DNA of 64,000 nucleotides from Ch128b sp964527925 (lineage in GTDB: Bacteria; Bacteroidota; Ignavibacteria; Ch128b). Shown piece after piece: positions 27,674 to 35,420 of the stretch. Below the pieces are notes generated by a model. The model was not told the DNA's origin. It did not search any database and saw only the letters and a program-made list of their open reading frames with translations. Location of the stretch: contig CAZGQO010000008.1 of NCBI GenBank assembly GCA_964527925.1, forward strand, positions 56,943 through 120,942, read 5' to 3'. Position 1 is the stretch's first letter. Each line of letters opens with the position of its first letter. The position numbers were made by a program, and so were the translations under genes.

Positions 27674-29167
27674 ATGTTTGAAAGATCAGCAGGAATTTTA
27701 CTTCATCCAACTTCCTTGCCTTCACGATTTGGCATTGGCGATTTAGGTTCTGATGCATACAAGTTTGTTGATTTTCTGCATCAAACAAAACAAAAACTCT
27801 GGCAGATTCTTCCATTAGGTCCAACAAGTTATGGTGATTCACCATATCAATGTTTATCTGCTTTTGCTGGAAATCCTTTATTAATTAGTTTTGAAAAATT
27901 AGTTCAAGAAGGATTAATAAGTGAAAAAATTCTTGCTGATCTCCCGGAATTTCCTGATGATAAAGTTCAATATGGTGATGTGATTGAATACAAATTCGAA
28001 GCGCTTTGGATAATTTACGAAGAGTTCAAAAGTAAATCTGATGAAATTTTCAAAAGTGCCTTTTCAAAATTCTGTGAAGAAGAAAAATTCTGGCTGGATG
28101 ATTTTGCATTCTTCGTTTCCTTGAAAGATTATTTCGATGGTCGTCCATGGAATGAGTGGGATTCTGATATTTCTCAAAGAAAGGAAAAAGCAATAAAGCA
28201 TTATCAAAAAGAATTAGAGGATGATATTGAGTTTCATAAGTTTGTTCAGTTTTTGTTTTTCAAGCAGTGGATGGAATTGAAAAAATTTACAAATGAAAAA
28301 GGAATAAAAATCATTGGTGACCTTCCAATCTTTGTTGCCTTCGATTCCGCTGATGTCTGGGTGAATCGTCATCTCTTTGAAGTTAGTGAAAATGGTAAAC
28401 CGGTTTTCATTGCTGGTGTTCCGCCAGATTATTTTTCACCAACGGGGCAGAGATGGGGAAATCCACACTATAAATGGAATGTGATGGAAAAAGATGATTA
28501 TCACTGGTGGAGAGAAAGAATTTCTTCTTTATTAAAAATCACAGACATAATTCGAATCGATCACTTTAGAGGATTTTACAACTACTGGGAAATTCCGGGC
28601 GATGCACCAACTGCCGAAACTGGAAGATGGGTATTGGGTCCTGGTGAAAAATTCTTCTCCACACTTGAAAAATATTTTGGTAAACTCCTAATAATTGCTG
28701 AAGATCTGGGAATACTTGTACCTGAGGTTTATGAGTTGAGAGACAAATTCAATTTCCCTGGAATGAAAATTCTTCAATTTGCATTTGGCTCGAATGGTGA
28801 GAAGAAATTTCTACCTCATAGGTATGAAAAAAATTGTGTTGTCTATACTGGTTCACATGATAACGATACAACGCTTGGCTGGTGGAATTCAATTCAAAAT
28901 GATGGAACCGATACAAAAGAATTCTTTTTGAATTATACAGGTTCGGATGGAAAAGATGTTTGCAAAGATTTGATCAGACTTGCTTATTCATCTGTGGCTA
29001 ATATTGTGATAATTCCATTCCAGGATTTTCTAAGACTTGATTCATCAGCTCGAATGAATTTTCCTGGTCGACCAGATGGCAACTGGATGTGGCGATTTAA
29101 TTGGAATCAGATTTCTAATGATTTAATTGAAGAGATTAAGACTTTTGTTGAAATTTTTGAGAGATAG
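27674..29167 (+). CDS. malQ: 4-alpha-glucanotransferase (GH77, amylomaltase)
   Basis: The 497-residue enzyme has GH77 signatures throughout: GILLHPTSLPSRFGIGDLG at the start, QILPLGPTSYGDSPYQ, the nucleophile Asp296 in IIRIDHFRGF, acid/base Glu343 in IIAEDLG, and Asp396 in GSHDNDT. It transfers alpha-1,4-glucan segments between maltooligosaccharides in the cytoplasm. The length equals the family norm (about 500). GAGGG precedes the ATG. It is the last gene of the operon that starts at 19613; the spacer after it is repeat-rich and I see no clear terminator. Confidence 0.95.
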   Translation: MFERSAGILLHPTSLPSRFGIGDLGSDAYKFVDFLHQTKQKLWQILPLGPTSYGDSPYQCLSAFAGNPLLISFEKLVQEGLISEKILADLPEFPDDKVQYGDVIEYKFEALWIIYEEFKSKSDEIFKSAFSKFCEEEKFWLDDFAFFVSLKDYFDGRPWNEWDSDISQRKEKAIKHYQKELEDDIEFHKFVQFLFFKQWMELKKFTNEKGIKIIGDLPIFVAFDSADVWVNRHLFEVSENGKPVFIAGVPPDYFSPTGQRWGNPHYKWNVMEKDDYHWWRERISSLLKITDIIRIDHFRGFYNYWEIPGDAPTAETGRWVLGPGEKFFSTLEKYFGKLLIIAEDLGILVPEVYELRDKFNFPGMKILQFAFGSNGEKKFLPHRYEKNCVVYTGSHDNDTTLGWWNSIQNDGTDTKEFFLNYTGSDGKDVCKDLIRLAYSSVANIVIIPFQDFLRLDSSARMNFPGRPDGNWMWRFNWNQISNDLIEEIKTFVEIFER

Positions 29168-29559
29168 ATTTTTTTGTTGATTGAAATGATTTATTAAAAG
29201 TTATCGTTTAAATCGTTTTGTATAAATGACAGGGGTTTATATTGTCATCCTGAAGGAACGAAGTTAATGAAGGGTCTCAGATGCTTTGATCCATTTCATT
29301 CCGCTCAGAATGACATTGCCGTCGTCTGTCATCCTGAGGTTGCTAATCAACCAAAGGTTCTTGTCATGCTGAATGAAGTTAAGCACCTCTTTTAGATTCT
29401 TCGATCCATTTCATTTCGATAAGAAAGATAGTGAATAAGCTTATCATAAGGAGTTTACGAAGCGAACGAATGATCTTAATTCATTCAAATATTTTCACTG
29501 ATTATCTCCTTTAAATTCTCTTATTAATTAATTATTCTTAGCTAAAAAGGAGTTTTTCA
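29168..29559. other. Repeat-rich spacer of 392 bases
   Basis: No gene is seen. Most of the stretch from 29243 to about 29400 consists of degenerate TGTCATYCTGA elements. The last 40 bases lead to AAGGAG, the ribosome site of the EVE-domain gene. Confidence 0.6.
29243..29400. repeat. TGTCATYCTGA-type elements, degenerate copies
   Basis: TGTCATCCTGA at 29243 and TCAGAATGACA ending at 29315 bound a 73-base unit. A second TGTCATCCTGAGG starts at about 29327 and a third related TGTCATGCTGAATGAAG follows. Internal GATCCATTTCATT occurs twice. They are related to the units at 10460-10588. Confidence 0.65.
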
Positions 29560-30021
29560 ATGAAAAACTACTGGATATTTAAATCAGAACCATATGTATA
29601 TTCAATCGATGATCTGAAAAGAGATAAAATAACTTTCTGGGACGGGGTAAGAAATTACGAAGCAAGAAATTTTTTGAGAGATAAGGTTAAAATTGGAGAT
29701 CTGGTTTTTTTCTATCACAGCAATTGTGATGAACCGGGTATATATGGTCTGTGTGAAGTTGTGAAAGAAGCATATCCCGATTTTACACAGTTTGATCCAG
29801 ATAACAAACACTACGATCCAAAGAGTAATCCTGATAATCCTACCTGGTTTATGGTTGATGTTAAGTTCATAGAAAAGTTTGAAAAACCAGTTTTGCTGGA
29901 AGAAATGAAGAAGAAATTTGAATTAAACAATTTGAGATTATTGCAAAAAGGTAATCGACTCTCAATAATTCCAGTCAGTGAGAAGGAATTTAAAGTTATT
30001 TTGAATATGGCAAGGAAGTAA
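29560..30021 (+). CDS. EVE domain-containing protein
   Basis: A 153-residue single EVE (PUA-like) domain. It opens with YWIFKSEPYVYSIDDLKRD, then WDGVRNYEARNFLRDKVKIGDLVFFYHSNC, GIYGLCEVVKEAYPD, and a WFMVDVKF strand. These are the conserved blocks of the Thy28-like family, thought to bind modified bases such as methylcytosine in DNA or RNA. There is no fused nuclease or methylase, and no restriction gene nearby. AAGGAG lies seven bases upstream of the ATG. It is cytoplasmic, and its function beyond binding is unknown. Confidence 0.9.
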   Translation: MKNYWIFKSEPYVYSIDDLKRDKITFWDGVRNYEARNFLRDKVKIGDLVFFYHSNCDEPGIYGLCEVVKEAYPDFTQFDPDNKHYDPKSNPDNPTWFMVDVKFIEKFEKPVLLEEMKKKFELNNLRLLQKGNRLSIIPVSEKEFKVILNMARK

Positions 30022-30173
30022 TTCTTTTATTGATATAAAATTTCAGAATCATTTTTTTCGGTTAGTCAGGGTAATCATTTTTATATTGTTATAAATTGTC
30101 GATGATTTAATATAAATTGTTAAATCTCACGAGGTTTTGATTCATTATAATATTGGTATAAAATATTTTTGAT

Positions 30174-30209
30174 TGTAGGGGAGGGGCTTGCCCCTCCCGA
30201 AATATGTTT
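30174..30209. repeat. Hairpin repeat, variant of family A
   Basis: TGTAGGGGAGGGGCTTGCCCCTCCC contains the near-perfect hairpin GGGAGGGGC-TT-GCCCCTCCC. It has the same layout as the GTAGGGGCGAGGCTTGCC repeat at 10747 and 10851, but with the arms changed together, which keeps the pairing. Confidence 0.7.
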
Positions 30210-30227
30210 TATTCAGGAAATTCGGTC

Positions 30228-30327
30228 NNNNNNNNNNNNNNNNNNNNNNNNNNNNNNNNNNNNNNNNNNNNNNNNNNNNNNNNNNNNNNNNNNNNNNNNN
30301 NNNNNNNNNNNNNNNNNNNNNNNNNNN
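30228..30327. other. Assembly gap (100 N)
   Basis: Exactly 100 N, the conventional placeholder for a scaffold gap of unknown size. The left flank ends GGTC and the right flank begins AAGCAAGCCTCGACCCTAC. Both are parts of hairpin repeat family A, so the assembly probably broke in or between repeat copies. Confidence 0.98.
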
Positions 30328-30346
30328 AAGCAAGCCTCGACCCTAC
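30328..30346. repeat. Hairpin repeat family A, partial copy after the gap
   Basis: AAGCAAGCCTCGACCCTAC matches the second half of the copies at 10747 and 10851 (GGCAAGCCTCGCCCCTAC) with few changes. Its reverse complement matches the GTAGGGTCGAGG at the right end of the window. Confidence 0.7.
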
Positions 30347-30536
30347 TTAAGGTGGATGATGATTTTTAACAAGAAATTTTTATCATTCGCATGGTCAAAA
30401 ATTTTATATTAAATAAAAAAATATTCTTACTATTAAAAGATATTTCAATAGTTAGGAATCAAAATTTTGGAGAATAGATTTTATTTCATAAATTAATTTC
30501 AAGAAAATATGAACAAATTAAGGATTAAAAATATTT

Positions 30537-31334
30537 ATGGATTATCTGCAAACGGCAGAGAAAGCAGCACGAGAAGCTGGAAAATATATCTTATCAAACT
30601 TAGGCAAGGTAAAACAAATCTCTTTCAAATCAGTCCAATCTAATCTCGTTACTGAAGTCGATCACAAATCCGAAGAAATTATAATTGAAACTCTTCAGAA
30701 AGATTTTCCTGATTTCGATATTCTCGCTGAAGAGAGTGGTTCTACTTCTACCAAAAATTCAGAATTTATGTGGGTTATTGATCCCCTTGATGGAACAACG
30801 AATTTCACACACGGACTTCCAATTTTCAGTGTTTCAATTGGACTTATTAAGGGAAACGAAGTAATTGCAGGTGTTGTTTATGATCCAACAAGAGATCAAA
30901 TGTTTTCAGCAGAAAAAGGAAAAGGTGCATTCTTAAATGGGAAAAAACTTAATGTCTCCAAAACAAAAGATATTAAAAAAGCATTGTTAGTTACTGGATT
31001 CCCTTATAATGTTGAAGAAAATCCTGATAAATGTTTTGAACGATTTGTAATGATGACAAAAAGCAGTCGTGCTGTTAGAAGACTTGGTTCAGCTGCATTA
31101 GATTTTGCTTATGTAGCTGCTGGAATTTTTGATGGCTTCTGGGAAGTTAAATTAAATCCATGGGATATTGCTGCAGGACTTTTACTTGTAAAAGAAGCCG
31201 GTGGAAAAGTTACAACTTTCACCGGAGAAGAAAGTGATATCTTCAATCCTCAAATACTTGCAACTAATGGAAACATTCACTCAAAGATGATAGAATTACT
31301 TTCACTCTCTGAACAAATCGAAATAAATCTATGA
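30537..31334 (+). CDS. suhB: Inositol monophosphatase family protein
   Basis: The 265-residue enzyme has the Mg/Li-dependent phosphatase motifs: the metal-binding Glu-Glu pair in DILAEESG, WVIDPLDGTTNFTHGLP, and NPWDIAAGLLLVKEAGG near the C-terminus. The length is that of E. coli SuhB (267). It dephosphorylates myo-inositol-1-phosphate and related sugar phosphates in the cytoplasm; the true substrate here is not known. It overlaps the PAP2 gene by four bases (ATGA), so the two phosphatases are translationally coupled. Confidence 0.92.
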   Translation: MDYLQTAEKAAREAGKYILSNLGKVKQISFKSVQSNLVTEVDHKSEEIIIETLQKDFPDFDILAEESGSTSTKNSEFMWVIDPLDGTTNFTHGLPIFSVSIGLIKGNEVIAGVVYDPTRDQMFSAEKGKGAFLNGKKLNVSKTKDIKKALLVTGFPYNVEENPDKCFERFVMMTKSSRAVRRLGSAALDFAYVAAGIFDGFWEVKLNPWDIAAGLLLVKEAGGKVTTFTGEESDIFNPQILATNGNIHSKMIELLSLSEQIEINL

Positions 31335-31906
31335 TTGATTTTCTGTACTCAATTGATGTTGCAGTTTTTAGATTCATCAACGGAACATTAGCCAATCCTG
31401 TAACAGATAAACTAATGCCTTTCATTACTGATGTAACTCATTGGTATCTGGTTTATGTTCTACTCTGGTTTATAATTTTGTTCAAAGGCGGTAAGTACAG
31501 AATTGGTCTTGCAATTGGAATGATCTTACTGATTACAATTTCAGACCAAATAAGCAGCAATCTTCTAAAAAACTTAATTGAACGAACTCGGCCCTGTAAA
31601 GTGCTTGAGAATGTTCATCTGCTTGTAACCTGCACCGATTCATATTCTTTTCCTTCTTCCCATGCAGTGAATAATTTTGCTGCAGCCATGTTTTTTACTT
31701 TCTTCTATAGACATTTGAAATGGATTCTTTTCAGTGTAGCCACTTTGATGGCTCTATCAAGAATTTTTGTGGGGGTTCATTATCCTTTTGATGTAGTTGG
31801 CGGTGCATTTATTGGAGTTCTAATTGGGTATCTTCTCGCAGTAATCTATAATTTTTTACTGGAGAAAATTTATTCACTTTTTGGAAGAAAAAATCAACCA
31901 GATTAA
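31331..31906 (+). CDS. PAP2-family membrane phosphatase (undecaprenyl-diphosphatase-like)
   Basis: The 191-residue protein has about five membrane helices and the three PAP2 motifs: K-x6-RP in KNLIERTRP, PSSHA, and SRIFVGVHYPFD. The arrangement resembles PgpB/BcrC-type undecaprenyl pyrophosphate phosphatases, which recycle the lipid carrier for cell-wall synthesis at the outer face of the inner membrane. Phosphatidylglycerophosphatase activity is an alternative. It is coupled to the inositol monophosphatase gene. Confidence 0.88.
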   Translation: MIDFLYSIDVAVFRFINGTLANPVTDKLMPFITDVTHWYLVYVLLWFIILFKGGKYRIGLAIGMILLITISDQISSNLLKNLIERTRPCKVLENVHLLVTCTDSYSFPSSHAVNNFAAAMFFTFFYRHLKWILFSVATLMALSRIFVGVHYPFDVVGGAFIGVLIGYLLAVIYNFLLEKIYSLFGRKNQPD

Positions 31907-31949
31907 AACCCAACAAGATTTTTGAAATAAACTTCGGAAACATGTCGAA

Positions 31950-32738
31950 TTAAATCGATTTGATATAACCACCGTCTATAAATATTGTTTGCCCTGTAAT
32001 GTATCCAGCTTTCTCTGATGCAAGAAATGCAATAAGATTTCCAATTTCTTCCGGTTTGCCAAGCCTTCCCATTGGAATATCCCGTGTAAATCCCTTTAAA
32101 ATTTCTTCGTGACTTTTGCCTGTGATTTTAGCCTGTTCGACGGCAAGATCATAAATTCTTTTTGTGAGAGTGTAACCTGGCGCAACATTGTTAACTGTAA
32201 TATTAAATGGAGCAACTTCGGTTGATAAAGTCTTTGCAAATCCAATAATTGCATTTCGTAATGAGTTTGAAAGCACAAGTCGCTGAATTGGTTGTTTTAC
32301 TGATACAGATGTAATGTTTATAATTCTGCCAAAATTATTCTTCTTCATTGAATCGATTACAAGTTTTGAAATTCGTACAACGGAAAGTAAAATTTCTTGA
32401 AACGCATTATTCCAATCTTCTTCACTTAAATTAAAAATATAATTTGAAGGCGGACCACCACAGTTATTTACAACAATATCAATCGATCCAAAAATTCTGT
32501 AAGTTTCTTTGATTAGTTCTTCGATATCTGAAGGATTTCGTAAATCACATTGAAACCACTGAATATTTGTTCCGAAACTTTCACTTAATTCTTGAGCTGT
32601 TCGGATTAAATTTTCAGAATTTCTGGAACATATCATTACATTGGAACCTTCACGAGCTAAGGCTTCTGCACAGGCTTTTCCAATTCCTTTACTTGAAGCT
32701 GTTACAAGAGCGTTCTTTCCTTTTAATTCAAGATCCAT
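31950..32738 (-). CDS. SDR-family oxidoreductase lacking the YxxxK catalytic pair
   Basis: The 262-residue Rossmann protein has the cofactor loop ASSKGIGKA (variant of TGxxxGIG), NNCGGP in place of NNAG, the catalytic-region Ser in NITSVS, and a C-terminal GQTIFIDGGY. Where classical SDRs carry YxxxK, this protein reads LSNSLRNAIIGFAKTLS, so the Tyr and Lys are missing. It fits the known subgroup described as 3-oxoacyl-ACP-reductase-like without a perfect tetrad. The reaction is unknown. AAGGAGGT lies four to five bases before the ATG. It follows the symporter gene by 14 bases in a minus-strand operon. Confidence 0.85.
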   Translation of the reverse strand: MDLELKGKNALVTASSKGIGKACAEALAREGSNVMICSRNSENLIRTAQELSESFGTNIQWFQCDLRNPSDIEELIKETYRIFGSIDIVVNNCGGPPSNYIFNLSEEDWNNAFQEILLSVVRISKLVIDSMKKNNFGRIINITSVSVKQPIQRLVLSNSLRNAIIGFAKTLSTEVAPFNITVNNVAPGYTLTKRIYDLAVEQAKITGKSHEEILKGFTRDIPMGRLGKPEEIGNLIAFLASEKAGYITGQTIFIDGGYIKSI

Positions 32739-32752
32739 AATTACCTCCTTGA

Positions 32753-34240
32753 TTATGCTTCGCTTAAATCAGTTCTGTTTAATTGATTTTCTGATTTTGC
32801 TATAACAACACTAATACAGGCATCGCCTGTGATATTTGTAACTGTTCTGCACATATCAAGAATCCTATCAACACCAAGAATTATTGCAACTCCAATTTCT
32901 GGAATATGAACTGTTTTAAGAATTATCAATAACATGATTATTCCAACTCCTGGAACTGGTGCAGTCCCTATTGAAGCTAAAACTGCAGTGAAGACAATTA
33001 GAATTTGATCATACAAAGAAAGATTCATCCCAAAAACCTGAGAAATAAAAACCGCAGCAACACCCTGAAACAATGCTGTTCCATCCATGTTTATTGTAGC
33101 TCCAAGTGGAAGAGTAAAACTTGTGATGCTTTTATTAATTCCTAAATTTTCTTCACAGCATTCCATATTAACTGGCAGTGTTGCAGCACTTGAACTTGTT
33201 GTGAATGCAACTATTTGTGCCCGTCTCATTCCTTTGAAGAAAGTCATTGGATTCATCTTTCCAAAAAACTTCACCAATCCTCCATAGACAAAAACTGTAT
33301 GAATAATCAATCCCAATAAAACTGTGAACATGTACCAGAACAAGGTTTGAATTATATCGAAACCAAATTCTGCAATTGTAGCTGAGATCAATGCAAACAC
33401 TCCAAATGGTGCGATCTTCATTATTATATCAACCAGCTTTATCATTGCGTCGCTGAATCCATCAAAAAAGTTTATTACAGGTTCAGCTTTGTTCTTGTTG
33501 AGATTTGTAAGTGCAATTCCGACCAGAAGTGCAAAGAAAACAATGTGAAGCATTTCTGCATTTACCATTGCTTTGAAAACATTTCTCGGAAAAAGATTTA
33601 CTATCTGCTGCAGAATATTCAGTTCAACTTCAGTCGGAATTTTCTGACTGGTTTCAAGTTGATACGCTGAAACGAGTTCTTCATGAAGCTGAGTATTTAT
33701 TTGTTCACCTGGTTGAATTATGTTTGAAAGTACCAATCCAATTGTAATAGCAACTGCCGTTGTGATTAAATAAAGGGCAATTGTTTTCCCACCAATACGT
33801 GCGAGTTTTTTCAAATTGCCGAGACTTGCAACTCCTACAATAAGTGAAGAAAGCACAAGTGGAATTGCAATCATATTCAGCAGATTGATAAAAAGATCAC
33901 CAATTGGTTTTATTTGAGTTGCAATAGTTTCAGATTTTTTCAGTTCTAAAATTTTTGAATAAGATTTTTCTCTCGTAACTATTATCAATTTTTCTTTTTC
34001 GTCGTTTGAGAGTGATTTGAAGCGTTGAATTGCTTTAGTTTGATCGTTAAAAATCTCTTTTTCTCCACCAATGATAAATTCAAGAATATCAAAAGAAACC
34101 GTTTCTGAAATTTTCTTTCCTTCATCCTGATAAACAATCTCTACTTTATTTTTATCGATATGGAAAATTCCACCAAAGATGGATCCTAAAAATAATCCGA
34201 GTAAAATTTGATTGTACAGTTTCAGTTTGAATTTTTTCAT
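32753..34240 (-). CDS. Dicarboxylate/amino acid:cation symporter (DAACS family)
   Basis: The 495-residue inner-membrane transporter of the GltP/DctA family. Visible signatures are the serine-rich re-entrant loop TTSSSAATLPVN, GATINMDGTALFQGVAAVF with the Na-binding NMDGT, and the C-terminal GVDRILDMCRTVTNITGD. It is longer than GltP because of a hydrophilic insert of about 75 residues between the first membrane helix and the next ones (about residues 30-105). It takes up glutamate, aspartate or C4-dicarboxylates with Na+ or H+. It lies 26 bases after hemW and 14 before the SDR gene, in one directon. Confidence 0.92.
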   Translation of the reverse strand: MKKFKLKLYNQILLGLFLGSIFGGIFHIDKNKVEIVYQDEGKKISETVSFDILEFIIGGEKEIFNDQTKAIQRFKSLSNDEKEKLIIVTREKSYSKILELKKSETIATQIKPIGDLFINLLNMIAIPLVLSSLIVGVASLGNLKKLARIGGKTIALYLITTAVAITIGLVLSNIIQPGEQINTQLHEELVSAYQLETSQKIPTEVELNILQQIVNLFPRNVFKAMVNAEMLHIVFFALLVGIALTNLNKNKAEPVINFFDGFSDAMIKLVDIIMKIAPFGVFALISATIAEFGFDIIQTLFWYMFTVLLGLIIHTVFVYGGLVKFFGKMNPMTFFKGMRRAQIVAFTTSSSAATLPVNMECCEENLGINKSITSFTLPLGATINMDGTALFQGVAAVFISQVFGMNLSLYDQILIVFTAVLASIGTAPVPGVGIIMLLIILKTVHIPEIGVAIILGVDRILDMCRTVTNITGDACISVVIAKSENQLNRTDLSEA

Positions 34241-34266
34241 AAGAATAATTCCATTTATGGGAATGA

Positions 34267-35400
34267 TTACAGCATTAATTGCTCGCAGATTTCATCGACA
34301 AGAAGGTAGCCTTTTTTTGTTAGACGAAGCATGTCGTTTTCAATAATTACAAATCCGTTTTTAAACAACTCATTAAAAAATCTTTCTTCGTGTTTTAGAA
34401 GATTAATGTTTAATTCTTCTTCAAGTTGTTTGAGATTAATTCCACGACTTCTCAGACCCAGATAAATTCTCTCGTTATAAATTTCTGTAGGATTAAGAAA
34501 TTCTTCTTCTTTAATTGCATTTCGGTGTTCGTTAACATTTTGAATGTATCTTGTAATGTTTCTGAAATTATGCCAGCGTCGATTATCCCAGAGTGAATGA
34601 GAAGATGGTCCAAATCCCAGATAGTTTATTCGATACCAGTAATTCAAATTATGAATTGATTCAAATCCTTCTTTGCAAAAATTCGAGACTTCGTATTGTT
34701 GAAATCCATTCTCACCCAGAAAGTCCATCGTGAATTCGTACATATCTGCATCCTGTTCAATGGAAGGCAAGTAAATGATTCCTCGTTTTGCCTGATAGTA
34801 AAGACTTGTTCCTGGTTCAAGAGTCAAACTATAAGCTGAGATGTGTTTAATTGGCAGTTGAACGGCTATTTGTAAATTTTCTTTCCAGTCATCAAGAGCT
34901 TGTCCAGGAATTGAAAACATTAAATCGATATTAATATTGTAAAATCCACTTTTTGCAGCGAGTTCAATACTTTTTAATGCAGTTTTACTGTCATGGTCAC
35001 GAGTGAGATATTTCAGATCATCATTCTTAAAAGATTGGACACCAATACTCAGTCGATTAACTCCAATTGAAAATAAATCTTTTAGTTTTTGTTCATCGAG
35101 TGTATTGGGATTTGATTCGATTGTAATTTCAATATCTTCAGGATACTTAAAAATTGAAGTTAGTTTTTTAATGATTTGTTGAATGTAAGATGGTTCAACG
35201 AGTGATGGTGTTCCGCCGCCAAAATAGATTGTTTGTAAATATCCCTTATCGTGATAAATCTCACCAAAATATTCAATCTCTCTTAGAAGAGAATATAACA
35301 GTGGATTTTTTTTATCGTGTTTGATTACAACATAAAAATCACAATAATTACACTTCACATTGCAAAAGGGCAGGTGTACATAGACAGAAAACGGTTTCAA
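34267..35400 (-). CDS. hemW: Radical SAM haem chaperone / coproporphyrinogen oxidase-like protein HemW
   Basis: The 377-residue protein has the radical SAM cluster motif with Cys13, Cys17 and Cys20 in LPFCNVKCNYCDF, a GGGTPSL SAM-binding loop, and the HemW markers IGVQSFKNDDL and NIDLMFSIPGQ. The fourth nearby Cys typical of HemN is absent, which favours HemW, a haem-binding protein, over an oxygen-independent coproporphyrinogen oxidase. The start is TTG (35398-35400), backed by AGGAGG seven bases upstream. It is part of the recN-to-SDR minus-strand run. Confidence 0.92.
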   Translation of the reverse strand: MKPFSVYVHLPFCNVKCNYCDFYVVIKHDKKNPLLYSLLREIEYFGEIYHDKGYLQTIYFGGGTPSLVEPSYIQQIIKKLTSIFKYPEDIEITIESNPNTLDEQKLKDLFSIGVNRLSIGVQSFKNDDLKYLTRDHDSKTALKSIELAAKSGFYNINIDLMFSIPGQALDDWKENLQIAVQLPIKHISAYSLTLEPGTSLYYQAKRGIIYLPSIEQDADMYEFTMDFLGENGFQQYEVSNFCKEGFESIHNLNYWYRINYLGFGPSSHSLWDNRRWHNFRNITRYIQNVNEHRNAIKEEEFLNPTEIYNERIYLGLRSRGINLKQLEEELNINLLKHEERFFNELFKNGFVIIENDMLRLTKKGYLLVDEICEQLML

Positions 35401-35420
35401 ATTTTTTCCTCCTGAGTTAA

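Larger units (their letters stand above)
30022..30536. other. Spacer with assembly gap and hairpin repeats
   Basis: The 515 bases between the EVE gene and the inositol phosphatase hold no credible gene. They include the 100-base N run and repeat pieces on both of its sides. AAGGA lies about 11 bases before the ATG at 30537. Confidence 0.6.

Noticed and set aside
30145..30412. Open frames running through the N run
   Set aside because: They consist mostly of undetermined residues and the flanks are repeat sequence, so they are artefacts of the gap.
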